A stretch of DNA of 64,000 bases, from contig UCII01000004.1 of assembly GCA_900472485.1 (NCBI GenBank), forward strand, positions 186,001 through 250,000, written 5' to 3'. Shown here one piece after another: positions 18,631 to 26,647 of this stretch; the stretch's first letter is position 1; each line of letters starts with the position of its first letter. Both the position numbers and the translations under genes were made by a program. Below the pieces are notes generated by a model. That model made no database searches. It saw only the letters and a program-made list of their open reading frames with translations, and was not told the DNA's origin. This DNA comes from Hyphomicrobiales bacterium. GTDB lineage: Bacteria; Pseudomonadota; Alphaproteobacteria; Rhizobiales; Rhizobiaceae.

Positions 18631-19527
18631 ATGGCCTATCTTCTGCAGCAATTGGCGAATGCCGTTCCGCTCGCTGCACTTTATGCGACGTTGGCCTTTG
18701 GCTATTCCCTTGCATTCGGGGTCATGAAGCGGGCCGATATCACCTATGGCGCGCTCTTCGCCTTTGCTGGCCAGATGCTCGTGCTCTTCACCGATGTCGG
18801 TTATACCAAGATGTATCTTATCCTGCCGGCCGCCTTTGCTTTCGGCGCCGTCATCGCCGTCGGTTACACGATCGGCACCAGCTTTCTCGTCGGCCGCGCG
18901 ATCATGCTGCCGCTGTCGCGCAAATCGCCAAATACCGTGATCGTCGCAGCACTCGGCATGATGATCATCCTGATGGAAACGGCGCGGCTTGCGTCGAATA
19001 CGCGCGGCATCTGGTTGCCGCCCTTCCTGAACGGCGCAATCGTCTTCTGGGATAGCGGCGGTTTCCGTGTGACGCTGACGGAAATTCAGCTGCTCAACAC
19101 GGCGTTGATGATCCTTGTCATCCTCTCAGGCGCCTATGTGCTGAAATTCACCGGATGGGGCCGCATCTGGCGGGCAGTGACGGACGATTCCCTTGCCGCC
19201 GAGCTTTGCGGGGCGAGCGCCAACCGTGTCTTTCTGCTGGCCTATGTCGCGTCAGCCCTGGTGGCAACCATCTGCGGTCTGCTCGCCACCTCCTATTACG
19301 GAACGATGGATTTCGGGGCAGGGCTGATGTTCGGGCTGAAGGTCCTGATGATCGCGGCGGTCGGCGGCTATTCCGATCCGCTGAAGTCGGCCGGCGGGGC
19401 CGCGCTCCTCGGCCTGACGGAGACGATGTGGGGCGCTTACGGCCCGTTCCTGTGGCGCGATTTCGTCATCTTCTCGCTCCTCGTCCTGCTGCTGGTCATG
19501 AGCCGGCGCGAAAGAGTGGTGCCTTGA
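18631..19527 (+). CDS. LivH-type ABC transporter permease, orphan
   Basis: A 298-residue inner-membrane protein of the branched-chain amino acid ABC permease family. It starts MAYLLQQLANAVPLAALYATLAFGYSLAFGVMKRADITYGAL, the LivH-type entry in which the family usually reads G-x-x-N-x-AHG. About eight membrane segments follow. The EAA-like loop is GWGRIWRAVTDDSLAAELCGASANRVFLLAYVASALVA, and GLKVLMIAAVGGYSDP matches the late conserved block. No LivM partner, ATPase (LivG/F) or binding protein is adjacent, which is odd for an ABC permease; subunits may be elsewhere. A GGAGGGG site precedes the ATG. Control by the divergent CGNR regulator is inferred. Confidence 0.82.
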   Translation: MAYLLQQLANAVPLAALYATLAFGYSLAFGVMKRADITYGALFAFAGQMLVLFTDVGYTKMYLILPAAFAFGAVIAVGYTIGTSFLVGRAIMLPLSRKSPNTVIVAALGMMIILMETARLASNTRGIWLPPFLNGAIVFWDSGGFRVTLTEIQLLNTALMILVILSGAYVLKFTGWGRIWRAVTDDSLAAELCGASANRVFLLAYVASALVATICGLLATSYYGTMDFGAGLMFGLKVLMIAAVGGYSDPLKSAGGAALLGLTETMWGAYGPFLWRDFVIFSLLVLLLVMSRRERVVP

Positions 19528-19530
19528 AGC

Positions 19531-19998
19531 TTACGTGTTGCCGGCCCACTTGGCCCGCGCGGCATCGTCGGCATCCCTAGCCGAAACCCAGCCACCTTCT
19601 TCGCCATCCTTGCCATGCTCCTTTTTCCAGAAGGGCGCAGAGGTCTTCAGAAAATCCATGACGAAATTGGCACCGTCGAAGGCGGCCTGCCGATGCGGTG
19701 CCGCGGCAATGACGAGCACGATGTTCTCGCCCGGCGGAATCTTGCCGTAGCGATGGATGGCGGTCAGGCCGAGAAGTTCGAAACGCTCGATGGCCAGCTT
19801 GGCGATGCGGGTGATCTCCGCCTCCGCCATGCCGGGGTAGTGCTCGAGTTCGAGGGCGCCCAATGTGCCGCCTTCGTCACGGCAAAGCCCCGAGAAGGTG
19901 ACGACTGCGCCGATATCGTGCCGCCCGGAGGTTAGTTGGCCGATCTCCGCCTGGAGATCGAAATCCTCCCGCTGGACTTTGACGAATGGTGAAATCAT
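19531..19998 (-). CDS. moaE: Molybdopterin synthase catalytic subunit MoaE
   Basis: MoaE is the large subunit of molybdopterin synthase, which inserts two sulfurs carried by MoaD into precursor Z. The 155-residue protein begins MISPFVKVQREDFDLQAEIG and shows the MoaE blocks GAVVTFSGLCRDEGG, LELEHYPGMAEAEI, IHRYGKIPPGENIVLV, and the catalytic region FDGANFVMDFLKTSAPFWKKE with its Lys residues. The start at 19998 follows AAGGAAATTGCG. It is separated from moaD by about 140 bp holding a structured repeat. The stop faces the permease stop with 3 bp between them. Confidence 0.95.
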   Translation of the reverse strand: MISPFVKVQREDFDLQAEIGQLTSGRHDIGAVVTFSGLCRDEGGTLGALELEHYPGMAEAEITRIAKLAIERFELLGLTAIHRYGKIPPGENIVLVIAAAPHRQAAFDGANFVMDFLKTSAPFWKKEHGKDGEEGGWVSARDADDAARAKWAGNT

Positions 19999-20039
19999 CG
20001 CAATTTCCTTGATCGGCTTCGCAAACATGCTGAGGTGCC

Positions 20040-20144
20040 TCTCGACCCTTCGCCAAGGCATCCTGAGCCTGCCGAAGGGGCGTTCGTCGCTGCAATCGAT
20101 TCACTGGATCGATTGCTCGGGCGTTGCCCGACCGCTCCTCACCC
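20040..20144 (-). repeat. Two-hairpin intergenic repeat, copy 1 (moaD-moaE)
   Basis: Read on the minus strand, the conserved part (20144 down to 20079) starts GGGTGAGGAGCGGTCGGGC, where the TGA is the moaD stop codon. It then forms a CGGGC/GCCCG hairpin and a second hairpin GCAATCGAT/ATCGATTGC. A copy with the same order follows parC at 51967-52033. The outer part (20040-20078) carries CTTCGGCAGGCTCAGGATG-type sequence found in many intergenic repeats. Confidence 0.75.
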
Positions 20145-20396
20145 CCCTGTCATCGGCGGGAAGAGGCCGATTTCACGCGCTCCGGCGATCGGCTCATCGT
20201 GCTCGGCGTGCTCCATATTGATCGCGACACGGATCGCCTGCGGGAATTGAAGTGCGGCCTCGTATTCCTCGCCCAAGCCCTTCAAATGACTCAGGAGATC
20301 GCCGACGGTGACGACATCGGCGGGAAGGGAAATCTCTTCCTCGGCCTTGCCGATCCGCTCACGCACCCAGGCGAAATAGACGAGTTTCGTCATCAT
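20139..20396 (-). CDS. moaD: Molybdopterin synthase sulfur carrier subunit MoaD
   Basis: MoaD is a ubiquitin-fold sulfur carrier whose C-terminal Gly is thiocarboxylated and which donates sulfur to MoaE. The 85-residue protein begins MMTKLVYFAWVRERIGKAEEE and ends GLFPPMTGG, with the essential Gly-Gly at the very C-terminus. Length and strand pattern (beta-grasp) are normal. The first ATG overlaps the stop of pgsA, so moaD is coupled to it; a second ATG directly follows. The stop TGA is the first codon inside an intergenic repeat, so the repeat boundary coincides with the gene end. Confidence 0.95.
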   Translation of the reverse strand: MMTKLVYFAWVRERIGKAEEEISLPADVVTVGDLLSHLKGLGEEYEAALQFPQAIRVAINMEHAEHDEPIAGAREIGLFPPMTGG

Positions 20397-20980
20397 TCCT
20401 CATCCACGACATGCTTCAGCCCGGCCCGGAAATAATCATAGCCGGTATAGATGGTCAAAAGCGCTGCGACCCAGAGCAGGATGATGCCCATCTCCGTCGT
20501 ATAGGGTAGCACCTTGTCGCCTGCCGGCCCAGCCAGAAGGAAGGCGATGGCGACGAGCTGGGCTGTCGTCTTCCATTTTGCGATGCGGGTTACGGGAACG
20601 CTGACTTTCAGCGCTGCCAGATATTCGCGCAGGCCCGAAACCAGGATTTCGCGGCAAAGGATGATGATGGCCGCCCAGAGCGACCAGCCGGCAATGGTAC
20701 CGTCGGCGGCAACCAGAAGCAGGATCGCGGAGACCAGCAGCTTGTCGGCGATCGGATCGAGCATCCGGCCGATATTGGAGGTCTGGTTCCAGATGCGTGC
20801 GAGATAGCCATCGAGGAAATCGGTGATCGAGGCGATGACGAAGATCCAGAGCGCGACCCAGCGCGCGAAATCCGAACCCTCCAGCTTGCCCTCGACGAAG
20901 AAGCATAGAACGATCAGGGGTACGCAGATAATGCGGCCGTAGGTGAGCAGATTGGGGATGCTGTAAGCGCGCGAAGCCAT
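20393..20980 (-). CDS. pgsA: CDP-diacylglycerol--glycerol-3-phosphate 3-phosphatidyltransferase
   Basis: PgsA makes phosphatidylglycerol phosphate from CDP-diacylglycerol and glycerol-3-phosphate in the inner membrane. The 195-residue protein begins MASRAYSIPNLLTYGRIICVPLIV and has the CDP-alcohol phosphotransferase motif in ITDFLDGYLARIWNQTSNIGRMLDPIADK (D-G-x2-A-R-x8-G-x3-D-x3-D) near residues 55-80. Several membrane segments follow. I chose the ATG at 20980; the 31 codons upstream are not conserved in character and include part of an untranslated leader. It overlaps moaD by 4 bp and is downstream of uvrC, a common rhizobial arrangement. Confidence 0.94.
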   Translation of the reverse strand: MASRAYSIPNLLTYGRIICVPLIVLCFFVEGKLEGSDFARWVALWIFVIASITDFLDGYLARIWNQTSNIGRMLDPIADKLLVSAILLLVAADGTIAGWSLWAAIIILCREILVSGLREYLAALKVSVPVTRIAKWKTTAQLVAIAFLLAGPAGDKVLPYTTEMGIILLWVAALLTIYTGYDYFRAGLKHVVDEE

Positions 20981-21062
20981 GGAAATCGTTTCGTTTCTGT
21001 TGTCTCGACCGAACCGGCCTGGGCACTGTTGATCCCATCCCGCTGAAGTCGTTTGATGGAGT

Positions 21063-21101
21063 GTGACCACCAAAAACCGCTCCGCACTTTTTGGTGGTCA
21101 C
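21063..21101. repeat. Perfect 14-bp inverted repeat between uvrC and pgsA
   Basis: GTGACCACCAAAAA (21063-21076) and TTTTTGGTGGTCAC (21088-21101) form a perfect stem with an 11-nt loop. The core AAAACCGCTCCGCACTTTT nearly equals that of the element at 4322-4344, with different outer arms, so both belong to one family. It could act as an mRNA-processing or attenuation hairpin between uvrC and pgsA. Confidence 0.75.
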
Positions 21102-21187
21102 GCCCTAGATGATGGTTTGGTCAGTTTATCGTCAATATTGTTTCTGTTTTTTCACCGCTATTGCGTGGAATTTGCGACGAGCTTTCC

Positions 21188-23227
21188 CTATTTCGCGGCG
21201 TCCTCGTGGAAATGGTTATAGACCTGACGCGCCACCGCTTCGGAAATGCCCTCGACTGCCATCAGGTCGGAAAGGGCGGCTCGCGACACGGCCTTCGCGG
21301 TGCCGAAATGCTGGAGAAGCGCGCGCTTGCGAGAAGGGCCGATGCCGCCGATCTCGTCCAGCGGATTCCTAACCATTTCCTTCTTGCGGCGGGCGCGGTG
21401 AGAACCGATGGCGAAGCGGTGGGCTTCATCGCGTAGGCGCTGGATGAAATAGAGCACGGGATCGCGCGGCGGCAGCGAGAAGCTTTCGCGCGATGGCGCA
21501 AAGAAACGCTCGCGCCCGGCCTCGCGGTCGACACCCTTGGCGACGCCGATGGCGATGACGCTGTCGGTGATTCCGAGCTCCTCGAGAATGGCGCGCACGG
21601 CCGTCATCTGCCCCTGGCCACCGTCGATGAGGATGACGTCGGGCCAGGCAGGGAACGCGCGATCGGCGGCCTCGACGCTGGTGTCGGTCTCACCGTTGCG
21701 GTCGGGCTTGCCTTCCTCCTTCAGTAGACGAGAGAAGCGGCGGGTCATGACCTCGCGCATCATGCCGAAGTCGTCGCCTGGCGTGATGTCGGTCGATTTG
21801 ATGTTGAACTTGCGGTACTGGCCTTTGACGAAGCCTTCCGGCCCGGCCACCACCATGCCGCCGACCGCATTCGTGCCCATGATATGGGAGTTGTCGTAGA
21901 TCTCGATGCGCTGCGGCACGTAGGGAAGTTTGAAGGTTTCCTTGAAGCCCTCGAGCAGCCGCGATTGCGAGGCGGTTTCCGCCAGCTTGCGGCCATGCGC
22001 CTCGCGGGCGTTGGCGATGACATGGTCGACCAGATCGCGCTTTTCGCCGCGCTGCGGCACGAGGATCGTAACCTTGTGACCGGCCTTCTCGCCGAGGGCC
22101 GCCGCCAGCAGCTCGATTTCCTCGACCGTCTCCGATAGCAGGATCTGCCGCGGCACGGGCTTGTCGTCATAGAATTGCGCGAGGAAGGCGTTCAGCACTT
22201 CAGCGCCGGAGAGCGATGGATCGGCCTTCGGGAAATAGGCGCGGTTGCCCCAGTTCTGGCCGGTGCGGAAGAAGAAGACCTGGATGCAGGAAATGCCGCC
22301 CTCATGGTGGATGGCGAAGACATCAGCTTCCTCGACGCCGGCCGGGTTGATGCCCTGATGGCTCTGCACATGCGAGAGCGCAGCCAAACGGTCGCGGAAA
22401 ATGGCGGCGCGCTCGAAATCCAGATCCTCGGCGGCGGCGTTCATCGCCTCGGCCATATGCGCCTTGACGTTCTGGCTCTTGCCGGAAAGGAAGTCCTTCG
22501 CTTCCTGCACCAGTTCCGCATAGCCTGCATCGCTGATCTCATGCGTGCAGGGGCCGGAACAGCGCTTGATCTGATAGAGCAGACAGGGCCGCGTGCGCGT
22601 CTCGAAGACGCTGTCGGTGCAGGTGCGGATGAGGAAGGCGCGCTGCAGTGAATTGATGGTGCGTCCAACGGCGCCCGCCGAAGCGAAGGGGCCAAAATAG
22701 TCGCCCTTGCGGGCGCGGGCGCCGCGATGCTTGAAGATCGCCGGCGCGCGATGATCGCCCGTGATCAGAATATAGGGAAAGGATTTGTCGTCCCGCAGCA
22801 ACACGTTAAAGCGCGGGCGCAAGCGCTTGATGAGATTCGCTTCCAGCAGAAGCGCTTCCGTTTCCGTGCGCGTGGTGACGAATTCCATATTGGCGGTTTC
22901 GCGCACCATGCGGGCGATGCGGTTTGAATGCACCTTGCCAAGCGCATAGTTGGAAACGCGCTTCTTCAGATTTCGCGCCTTACCGACATAGAGTACGTCG
23001 CCGGCTTCGTTGAACATGCGATAGACGCCGGGATTGTTCGGCAGCCGCTTGACGAATTCGGCGATCAGTTCAGCGCCGCGAAACCCGGTCTCGTTCTTTC
23101 CGCCTTCGTTCCAATCGACGGGCGCAACAGGGGAGGCGGCGGCATCGCCTTCCACCTCGATGTCGTCTTCGATATCCTCTGATTCGTCGTAGAGAACGCC
23201 GCCATCGGGCAGCTTTCTTCCATTCAT
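21188..23227 (-). CDS. uvrC: Excinuclease ABC subunit C
   Basis: UvrC makes both incisions around DNA damage after UvrA/UvrB loading. The product has 679 residues. An N-terminal extension of about 55 acidic residues precedes the GIY-YIG nuclease domain ([28 protein letters not shown]). A central UVR motif region follows near residue 245, then the RNase H-like endonuclease domain ([26 protein letters not shown] and [12 protein letters not shown]). The C-terminus is a helix-hairpin-helix pair, [17 protein letters not shown] and [17 protein letters not shown]. The start ATG overlaps the stop of the SDR gene in ATGA. Confidence 0.96.
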   Translation of the reverse strand: MNGRKLPDGGVLYDESEDIEDDIEVEGDAAASPVAPVDWNEGGKNETGFRGAELIAEFVKRLPNNPGVYRMFNEAGDVLYVGKARNLKKRVSNYALGKVHSNRIARMVRETANMEFVTTRTETEALLLEANLIKRLRPRFNVLLRDDKSFPYILITGDHRAPAIFKHRGARARKGDYFGPFASAGAVGRTINSLQRAFLIRTCTDSVFETRTRPCLLYQIKRCSGPCTHEISDAGYAELVQEAKDFLSGKSQNVKAHMAEAMNAAAEDLDFERAAIFRDRLAALSHVQSHQGINPAGVEEADVFAIHHEGGISCIQVFFFRTGQNWGNRAYFPKADPSLSGAEVLNAFLAQFYDDKPVPRQILLSETVEEIELLAAALGEKAGHKVTILVPQRGEKRDLVDHVIANAREAHGRKLAETASQSRLLEGFKETFKLPYVPQRIEIYDNSHIMGTNAVGGMVVAGPEGFVKGQYRKFNIKSTDITPGDDFGMMREVMTRRFSRLLKEEGKPDRNGETDTSVEAADRAFPAWPDVILIDGGQGQMTAVRAILEELGITDSVIAIGVAKGVDREAGRERFFAPSRESFSLPPRDPVLYFIQRLRDEAHRFAIGSHRARRKKEMVRNPLDEIGGIGPSRKRALLQHFGTAKAVSRAALSDLMAVEGISEAVARQVYNHFHEDAAK

Positions 23228-23991
23228 TCCGCACTCTCCGACACATCTGGCGTTTCCCAGGCAAGGTGCTGGCCGCCATCGAGCGCTATCATTTGGCCCG
23301 TGATCGAGGGCGTGTCAAAAAGAAAGCGGATGGTCCGACCGAATTCTTCGAGCCCCGGTGCCGCCTTTAATATGAGGCCGTCGATCTGCGCTTGAAAGTC
23401 CTCTTCGGTCTGTCGCACGCTGCGCACAGTCGGGCCCGGGCCGATTGCGTTGACGCGGATGCGCGGCGCAAAGCTCTGCGCCATCGTCTGAGTCGCCGTC
23501 CAGAGGGCAGCCTTCGACAGTGTATAGGAATAGAAGCGCGGATTGAGCGCCCAGACCCGTTGATCGACCATGTTGACGATCAGGCCCGGATGCGGTTCGG
23601 TAAGCTGCCGGACGAAATCGGCAGCCAGAATCGACGGCGCCCGCACATGGATTGCGAAATGCGCCTCGAAGGCTTCTGCGTCAAAATGATCGGCGGAATC
23701 ACCGAGGAAGGCAGAGGCATTATTGATCAAAAGATCGAGTGGGCCGAGGGCGTCCGCCGCCCTTTCGACAAGGGTTGAAGTCTCGCCCAAATCCTGCAGA
23801 TCCGCCTTGATCGCAATAGCTCTCCGGCCCATTTGCCGCAGTTTCGCCGCAATTTTCTCAGCCTCGATGAGGGACTGATTGGCATGCAACGCCACGGCGA
23901 AGCCATTAGCCGACAAATCCTCGGCAATTGCCAGGCCTATTCTTTTGGAGGCGCCGGTTATCAACGCCGTGCGTAGTTTTTCCTGGCTCAA
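23224..23991 (-). CDS. SDR oxidoreductase, pteridine-reductase/FolM-like
   Basis: A short-chain dehydrogenase of 255 residues. The cofactor motif is TGASKRIG near residue 13; an Arg at this place instead of the usual Gly pattern marks the PTR1/FolM (dihydromonapterin or dihydrofolate reductase) branch, which uses NADPH. NNASAF, the catalytic [10 protein letters not shown] and a C-terminal [15 protein letters not shown] are also typical. Substrate assignment is inferred from that motif. The start is a TTG, with AAGGCG upstream; no ATG precedes the Rossmann motif. It is first in the operon SDR-uvrC, probably continuing to pgsA-moaD. Confidence 0.84.
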   Translation of the reverse strand: MSQEKLRTALITGASKRIGLAIAEDLSANGFAVALHANQSLIEAEKIAAKLRQMGRRAIAIKADLQDLGETSTLVERAADALGPLDLLINNASAFLGDSADHFDAEAFEAHFAIHVRAPSILAADFVRQLTEPHPGLIVNMVDQRVWALNPRFYSYTLSKAALWTATQTMAQSFAPRIRVNAIGPGPTVRSVRQTEEDFQAQIDGLILKAAPGLEEFGRTIRFLFDTPSITGQMIALDGGQHLAWETPDVSESAE

Positions 23992-24355
23992 GAGATCGCC
24001 TTTTGCTCATTGTTACCCAATCGATGCTCATATAGGGCTTCGATACACCATATGAAAAGATGCATGAGCGAATGGAGCGCCTTGGGGTTTCTTATGTAAA
24101 ACTTGCGATATATTTAGTTTAAAATAAGTATACACGGTTTAATCAATGGTTATGGTTAACAATTCCTCTGTTGCGATGAAGCAACATCGAAATTCAGCCA
24201 CGTCTGTGCCACAATGATATCATATTTTGGCTCTTCCATTTCCTCATTTGCATTCCAATTTCAACCTCGATCCGGGAGGGATATGTTTTAATTGCTCGTG
24301 GCGCTTCGAAGTCAAGGACAGTAAGCGGGGCACACGGGACTGAAAGGAGAAAAGT
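23992..24355 (+). promoter_or_regulatory. AT-rich divergent promoter and leader region (SDR / outer membrane protein)
   Basis: This 364-bp region has no gene. It is the most AT-rich stretch nearby (24090-24240), with runs such as TTTAGTTTAAAATAAGTATAC, consistent with strong promoters and a long 5' leader for the outer membrane protein gene. A small hairpin, GTTGC-GATGAA-GCAAC, lies near 24170-24185. AAAGGAGAAAAGT just before 24356 is a strong ribosome-binding site. I could not assign -35/-10 boxes with confidence. Confidence 0.5.
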
Positions 24356-24988
24356 ATGCGTACTCTTATCACGACCCTCATGGTCTCCGCTTTCGCTCTC
24401 GGCGGCTACACCGCAGCTCAGGCTGCCGACGCTGTTGAGCAGATTCCGCAGCCGCCCGTCGCTCAGGAAGCAGCTCCGGCCGTCAACAACTGGTCCGGCT
24501 TCTACATCGGTGGTGCAGGCGACTGGAACAAGGGTCACTTCACCCGCAATGGCAACGGCTACGGCTTCGGCGGCCAGGCCTTCACCGGCTACAACTGGCA
24601 GCAGGGCCAGATCGTATACGGCATTGAAGCAGACCTCGGCTACGCAGGCATTGACAGCACCCGCAACGGTCTGACCGCCAAGAACGGCGTCAACGGCTCG
24701 GTTCGTGGCCGCCTCGGTTACGACTTCAATCCGTTCATGCTGTACGGCACGGCCGGTCTGGCACTCGGCCAAAACAAGCTCGAAGATGCTACCTCGTCCG
24801 ACAGCAAGACGGCTGTTGGCTACACGGTCGGTGCAGGTGCTGAAACCTTCATCACCAACAACATCACCGCTCGCCTCGAGTACCGTTACACGGATTACGG
24901 CAAGAAGAACTTCGACCTTGACTCCGGTCGCTTCTCTCGCGGCTACGACGAGCAGAGCGTCAAGGTCGGTATCGGCGTCAAGTTCTAA
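24356..24988 (+). CDS. Outer membrane beta-barrel protein (Omp25/RopB type)
   Basis: A small 8-stranded outer membrane barrel of 210 residues. The signal peptide MRTLITTLMVSAFALGGYTAAQA is cleaved before ADAVEQ near residue 23. The first strand region, NNWSGFYIGGAGDW, and the terminal block ARLEYRYTDYGKK with the last strand SVKVGIGVKF (C-terminal Phe) are hallmarks of the Omp25/Omp31/RopB family, abundant in Rhizobiales and often important for envelope integrity and host contact. A strong Shine-Dalgarno, strong-looking terminator and the even codon choice (CTC/ACC/GGC) suggest high expression. RopB itself is a close family member, but orthology is not proved. Confidence 0.9.
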   Translation: MRTLITTLMVSAFALGGYTAAQAADAVEQIPQPPVAQEAAPAVNNWSGFYIGGAGDWNKGHFTRNGNGYGFGGQAFTGYNWQQGQIVYGIEADLGYAGIDSTRNGLTAKNGVNGSVRGRLGYDFNPFMLYGTAGLALGQNKLEDATSSDSKTAVGYTVGAGAETFITNNITARLEYRYTDYGKKNFDLDSGRFSRGYDEQSVKVGIGVKF

Positions 24989-25011
24989 TCACTTGACGGC
25001 ATGGAATAAAG

Positions 25012-25042
25012 AAAAAGCCGGGGCTCACGCCTCGGCTTTTTT
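25012..25042 (+). terminator. Rho-independent terminator of the outer membrane protein gene
   Basis: AAAAGCCGGGG and CCTCGGCTTTT pair with one wobble around a short loop and are followed by a T run (TTTTTTG). It starts about 24 bp after the stop. Confidence 0.85.
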
Positions 25043-25092
25043 GTTGACCCGATATCAGTTGCCGATGTGACGCGAGACGTCGCAGAACCGCT

Positions 25093-25686
25093 TCAGACTT
25101 GCGGCTTCATCGTCGGAAAATCGGGGAAATGCTTCTCGAACTTGCGTGCCCAGTCCGTCAATCCCGCATAGTCCGCTTCCCACTGCCCTTCGAAACGGAG
25201 CTGCAGATAGCCGACGAGAGAGGCAAGCGCGAAGTGACCCGCATGCAGCTTCTTACCGATTTTCGGCGGCTCGGCATCGAGATGGGTGAGGGCGCGGCTG
25301 ACCTTCGCCCACTGCCGGTCGATCCAGGGCTGATGCTGCTTCTCGGGTTCGCGAAGGCGGCGTTCGTAGACGATCGACAGCAGGCACTCGTTGGTGCCGT
25401 CGATCAGCGCTTCCAGAACTTCGATCTCCGTGCGCTTGCCTTTCTTCGATGGGTAGAGCCCGCCCTCGCGCCGGTCGAAATAATGCATGATGGCGCGGCT
25501 GTCGAAAATCGCTTCGCCGTCGCCGGTCAGCAATGTCGGGATCTTGCCGAGCGGATTGTTGTCGATCAGCAGTGTCGGACCGGCATTCGTGTCGACGTGG
25601 ATTTCCTCGAGCTTGATGCCGAGATGGCGTGCCGCCATGCGCACCTTGCTGGAGAAGGGGGAGGTGGACGAGCAAAGAAGTCTCAT
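25093..25686 (-). CDS. Glutathione S-transferase family protein
   Basis: A 197-residue GST-fold protein beginning MRLLCSSTSPFSSKVRMAARHLGI. The thioredoxin-like domain (1-78) carries NPLGKIPTLLTGDGEAIFDSRAIMHYFD, with the cis-Pro and the glutathione-binding SRAI loop. An all-helical domain follows to residue 195. The position of the catalytic residue is Ser in SSTSPFSSK. Members conjugate glutathione to toxic compounds or act as chaperone-like reductases; the substrate is unknown. I prefer the ATG at 25686; the upstream in-frame ATG at 25728 overlaps the end of rlmJ. It probably forms an operon with rlmJ (28 bp apart). Confidence 0.88.
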   Translation of the reverse strand: MRLLCSSTSPFSSKVRMAARHLGIKLEEIHVDTNAGPTLLIDNNPLGKIPTLLTGDGEAIFDSRAIMHYFDRREGGLYPSKKGKRTEIEVLEALIDGTNECLLSIVYERRLREPEKQHQPWIDRQWAKVSRALTHLDAEPPKIGKKLHAGHFALASLVGYLQLRFEGQWEADYAGLTDWARKFEKHFPDFPTMKPQV

Positions 25687-25714
25687 GAAATCACCTGTAG
25701 GTATGTGGGAAAGT

Positions 25715-26566
25715 TCAACGCTCGCCACGCAGCCAGAAGGCGCGCTGCGAGGCGAAGCGGTCCTGCGCCAGGATATCCTTCAAGACCGGCAGCAGCGCAT
25801 GCAACTCGTCCTTCAGCGTGAAGGGAGGATTGACGATAATGAGGCCGGAGCCGGTAAGCCCGGTGAAGCCGCGATCGCTTTTGACGCTCAGCTCGGCGCA
25901 GAGCATTTTTGGAATTTCCAGCGCCTGTAGCGCCTCGTGGAAAGGCTTGATAGGCGCATCCTTCTTGATCGGATACCAGAGGCAATAGGTGCCGCCAGGG
26001 AAGCGGCGCCTGGCCTTTGCGAGGCCGTCGATCAGCCGCTCATATTCCCCTTCCTCTTCGAAAGGCGGGTCGACAAGTACGATGCCGCGCTTCTCCTTCG
26101 GCGGCAGATGCGCGCCGAGCGCCAGCCAGCCGTCCAGCTCGGTAACACGGGCATGATGATCGCCCTCGAAGAGCCGGTGCAGCCGCTGAAAATCGTCCGG
26201 ATGCAGCTCCATCGCAGAAAGCCGGTCCTGCGGGCGAAACAGCATGCGGGCGAGCTTCGGCGAGCCGGGATAGAGCCTGAGGCCGCCTTCGGAGTTCAAT
26301 TCCCGGATGGCGGCAAGATAGGGCTCTAGCAGGTCGGCGACCTGCGGCACGAGTTCCGCCTCCAGCACCCTGCCGATGCCGTCACGCCACTCGCCGGTCT
26401 TCTGCGCTTCCTCGGAGGAAAGATCGTAGAGTCCGATGCCGGCATGGGTGTCGAGGACACGGAACGCCTTGTCCTTGTTCTGCATGTAGCGGACGAGGCG
26501 CGCGAGGATTGCGTGTTTCAAGACATCGGCAAAATTGCCCGCGTGGTAGATGTGCCGATAGTTCAT
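25715..26566 (-). CDS. rlmJ: 23S rRNA (adenine(2030)-N6)-methyltransferase RlmJ
   Basis: RlmJ methylates A2030 of 23S rRNA using S-adenosylmethionine. The 283-residue protein begins MNYRHIYHAGNFADVLKHAILARLVRYM, the distinctive N-terminal RlmJ block. VLDTHAGIGLYDL holds the SAM-binding Gly-rich loop, and VLVDPPFEEEGEY supplies the catalytic DPP[Y/F] motif near residue 162. The end GLTGSGLIIVNPPFTLKDEL is also family-typical. I chose the ATG at 26566 rather than one six codons upstream because the product then starts at the conserved block. It is divergent from the molybdopterin oxidoreductase gene. Confidence 0.94.
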   Translation of the reverse strand: MNYRHIYHAGNFADVLKHAILARLVRYMQNKDKAFRVLDTHAGIGLYDLSSEEAQKTGEWRDGIGRVLEAELVPQVADLLEPYLAAIRELNSEGGLRLYPGSPKLARMLFRPQDRLSAMELHPDDFQRLHRLFEGDHHARVTELDGWLALGAHLPPKEKRGIVLVDPPFEEEGEYERLIDGLAKARRRFPGGTYCLWYPIKKDAPIKPFHEALQALEIPKMLCAELSVKSDRGFTGLTGSGLIIVNPPFTLKDELHALLPVLKDILAQDRFASQRAFWLRGER

Positions 26567-26647
26567 TGTCGGTGAAGTCCGCATGAATTGTTGAGATGGG
26601 CCGGATTGTCTCTAGTGGCCGGACATCGCTTGAAATATACAAACATC

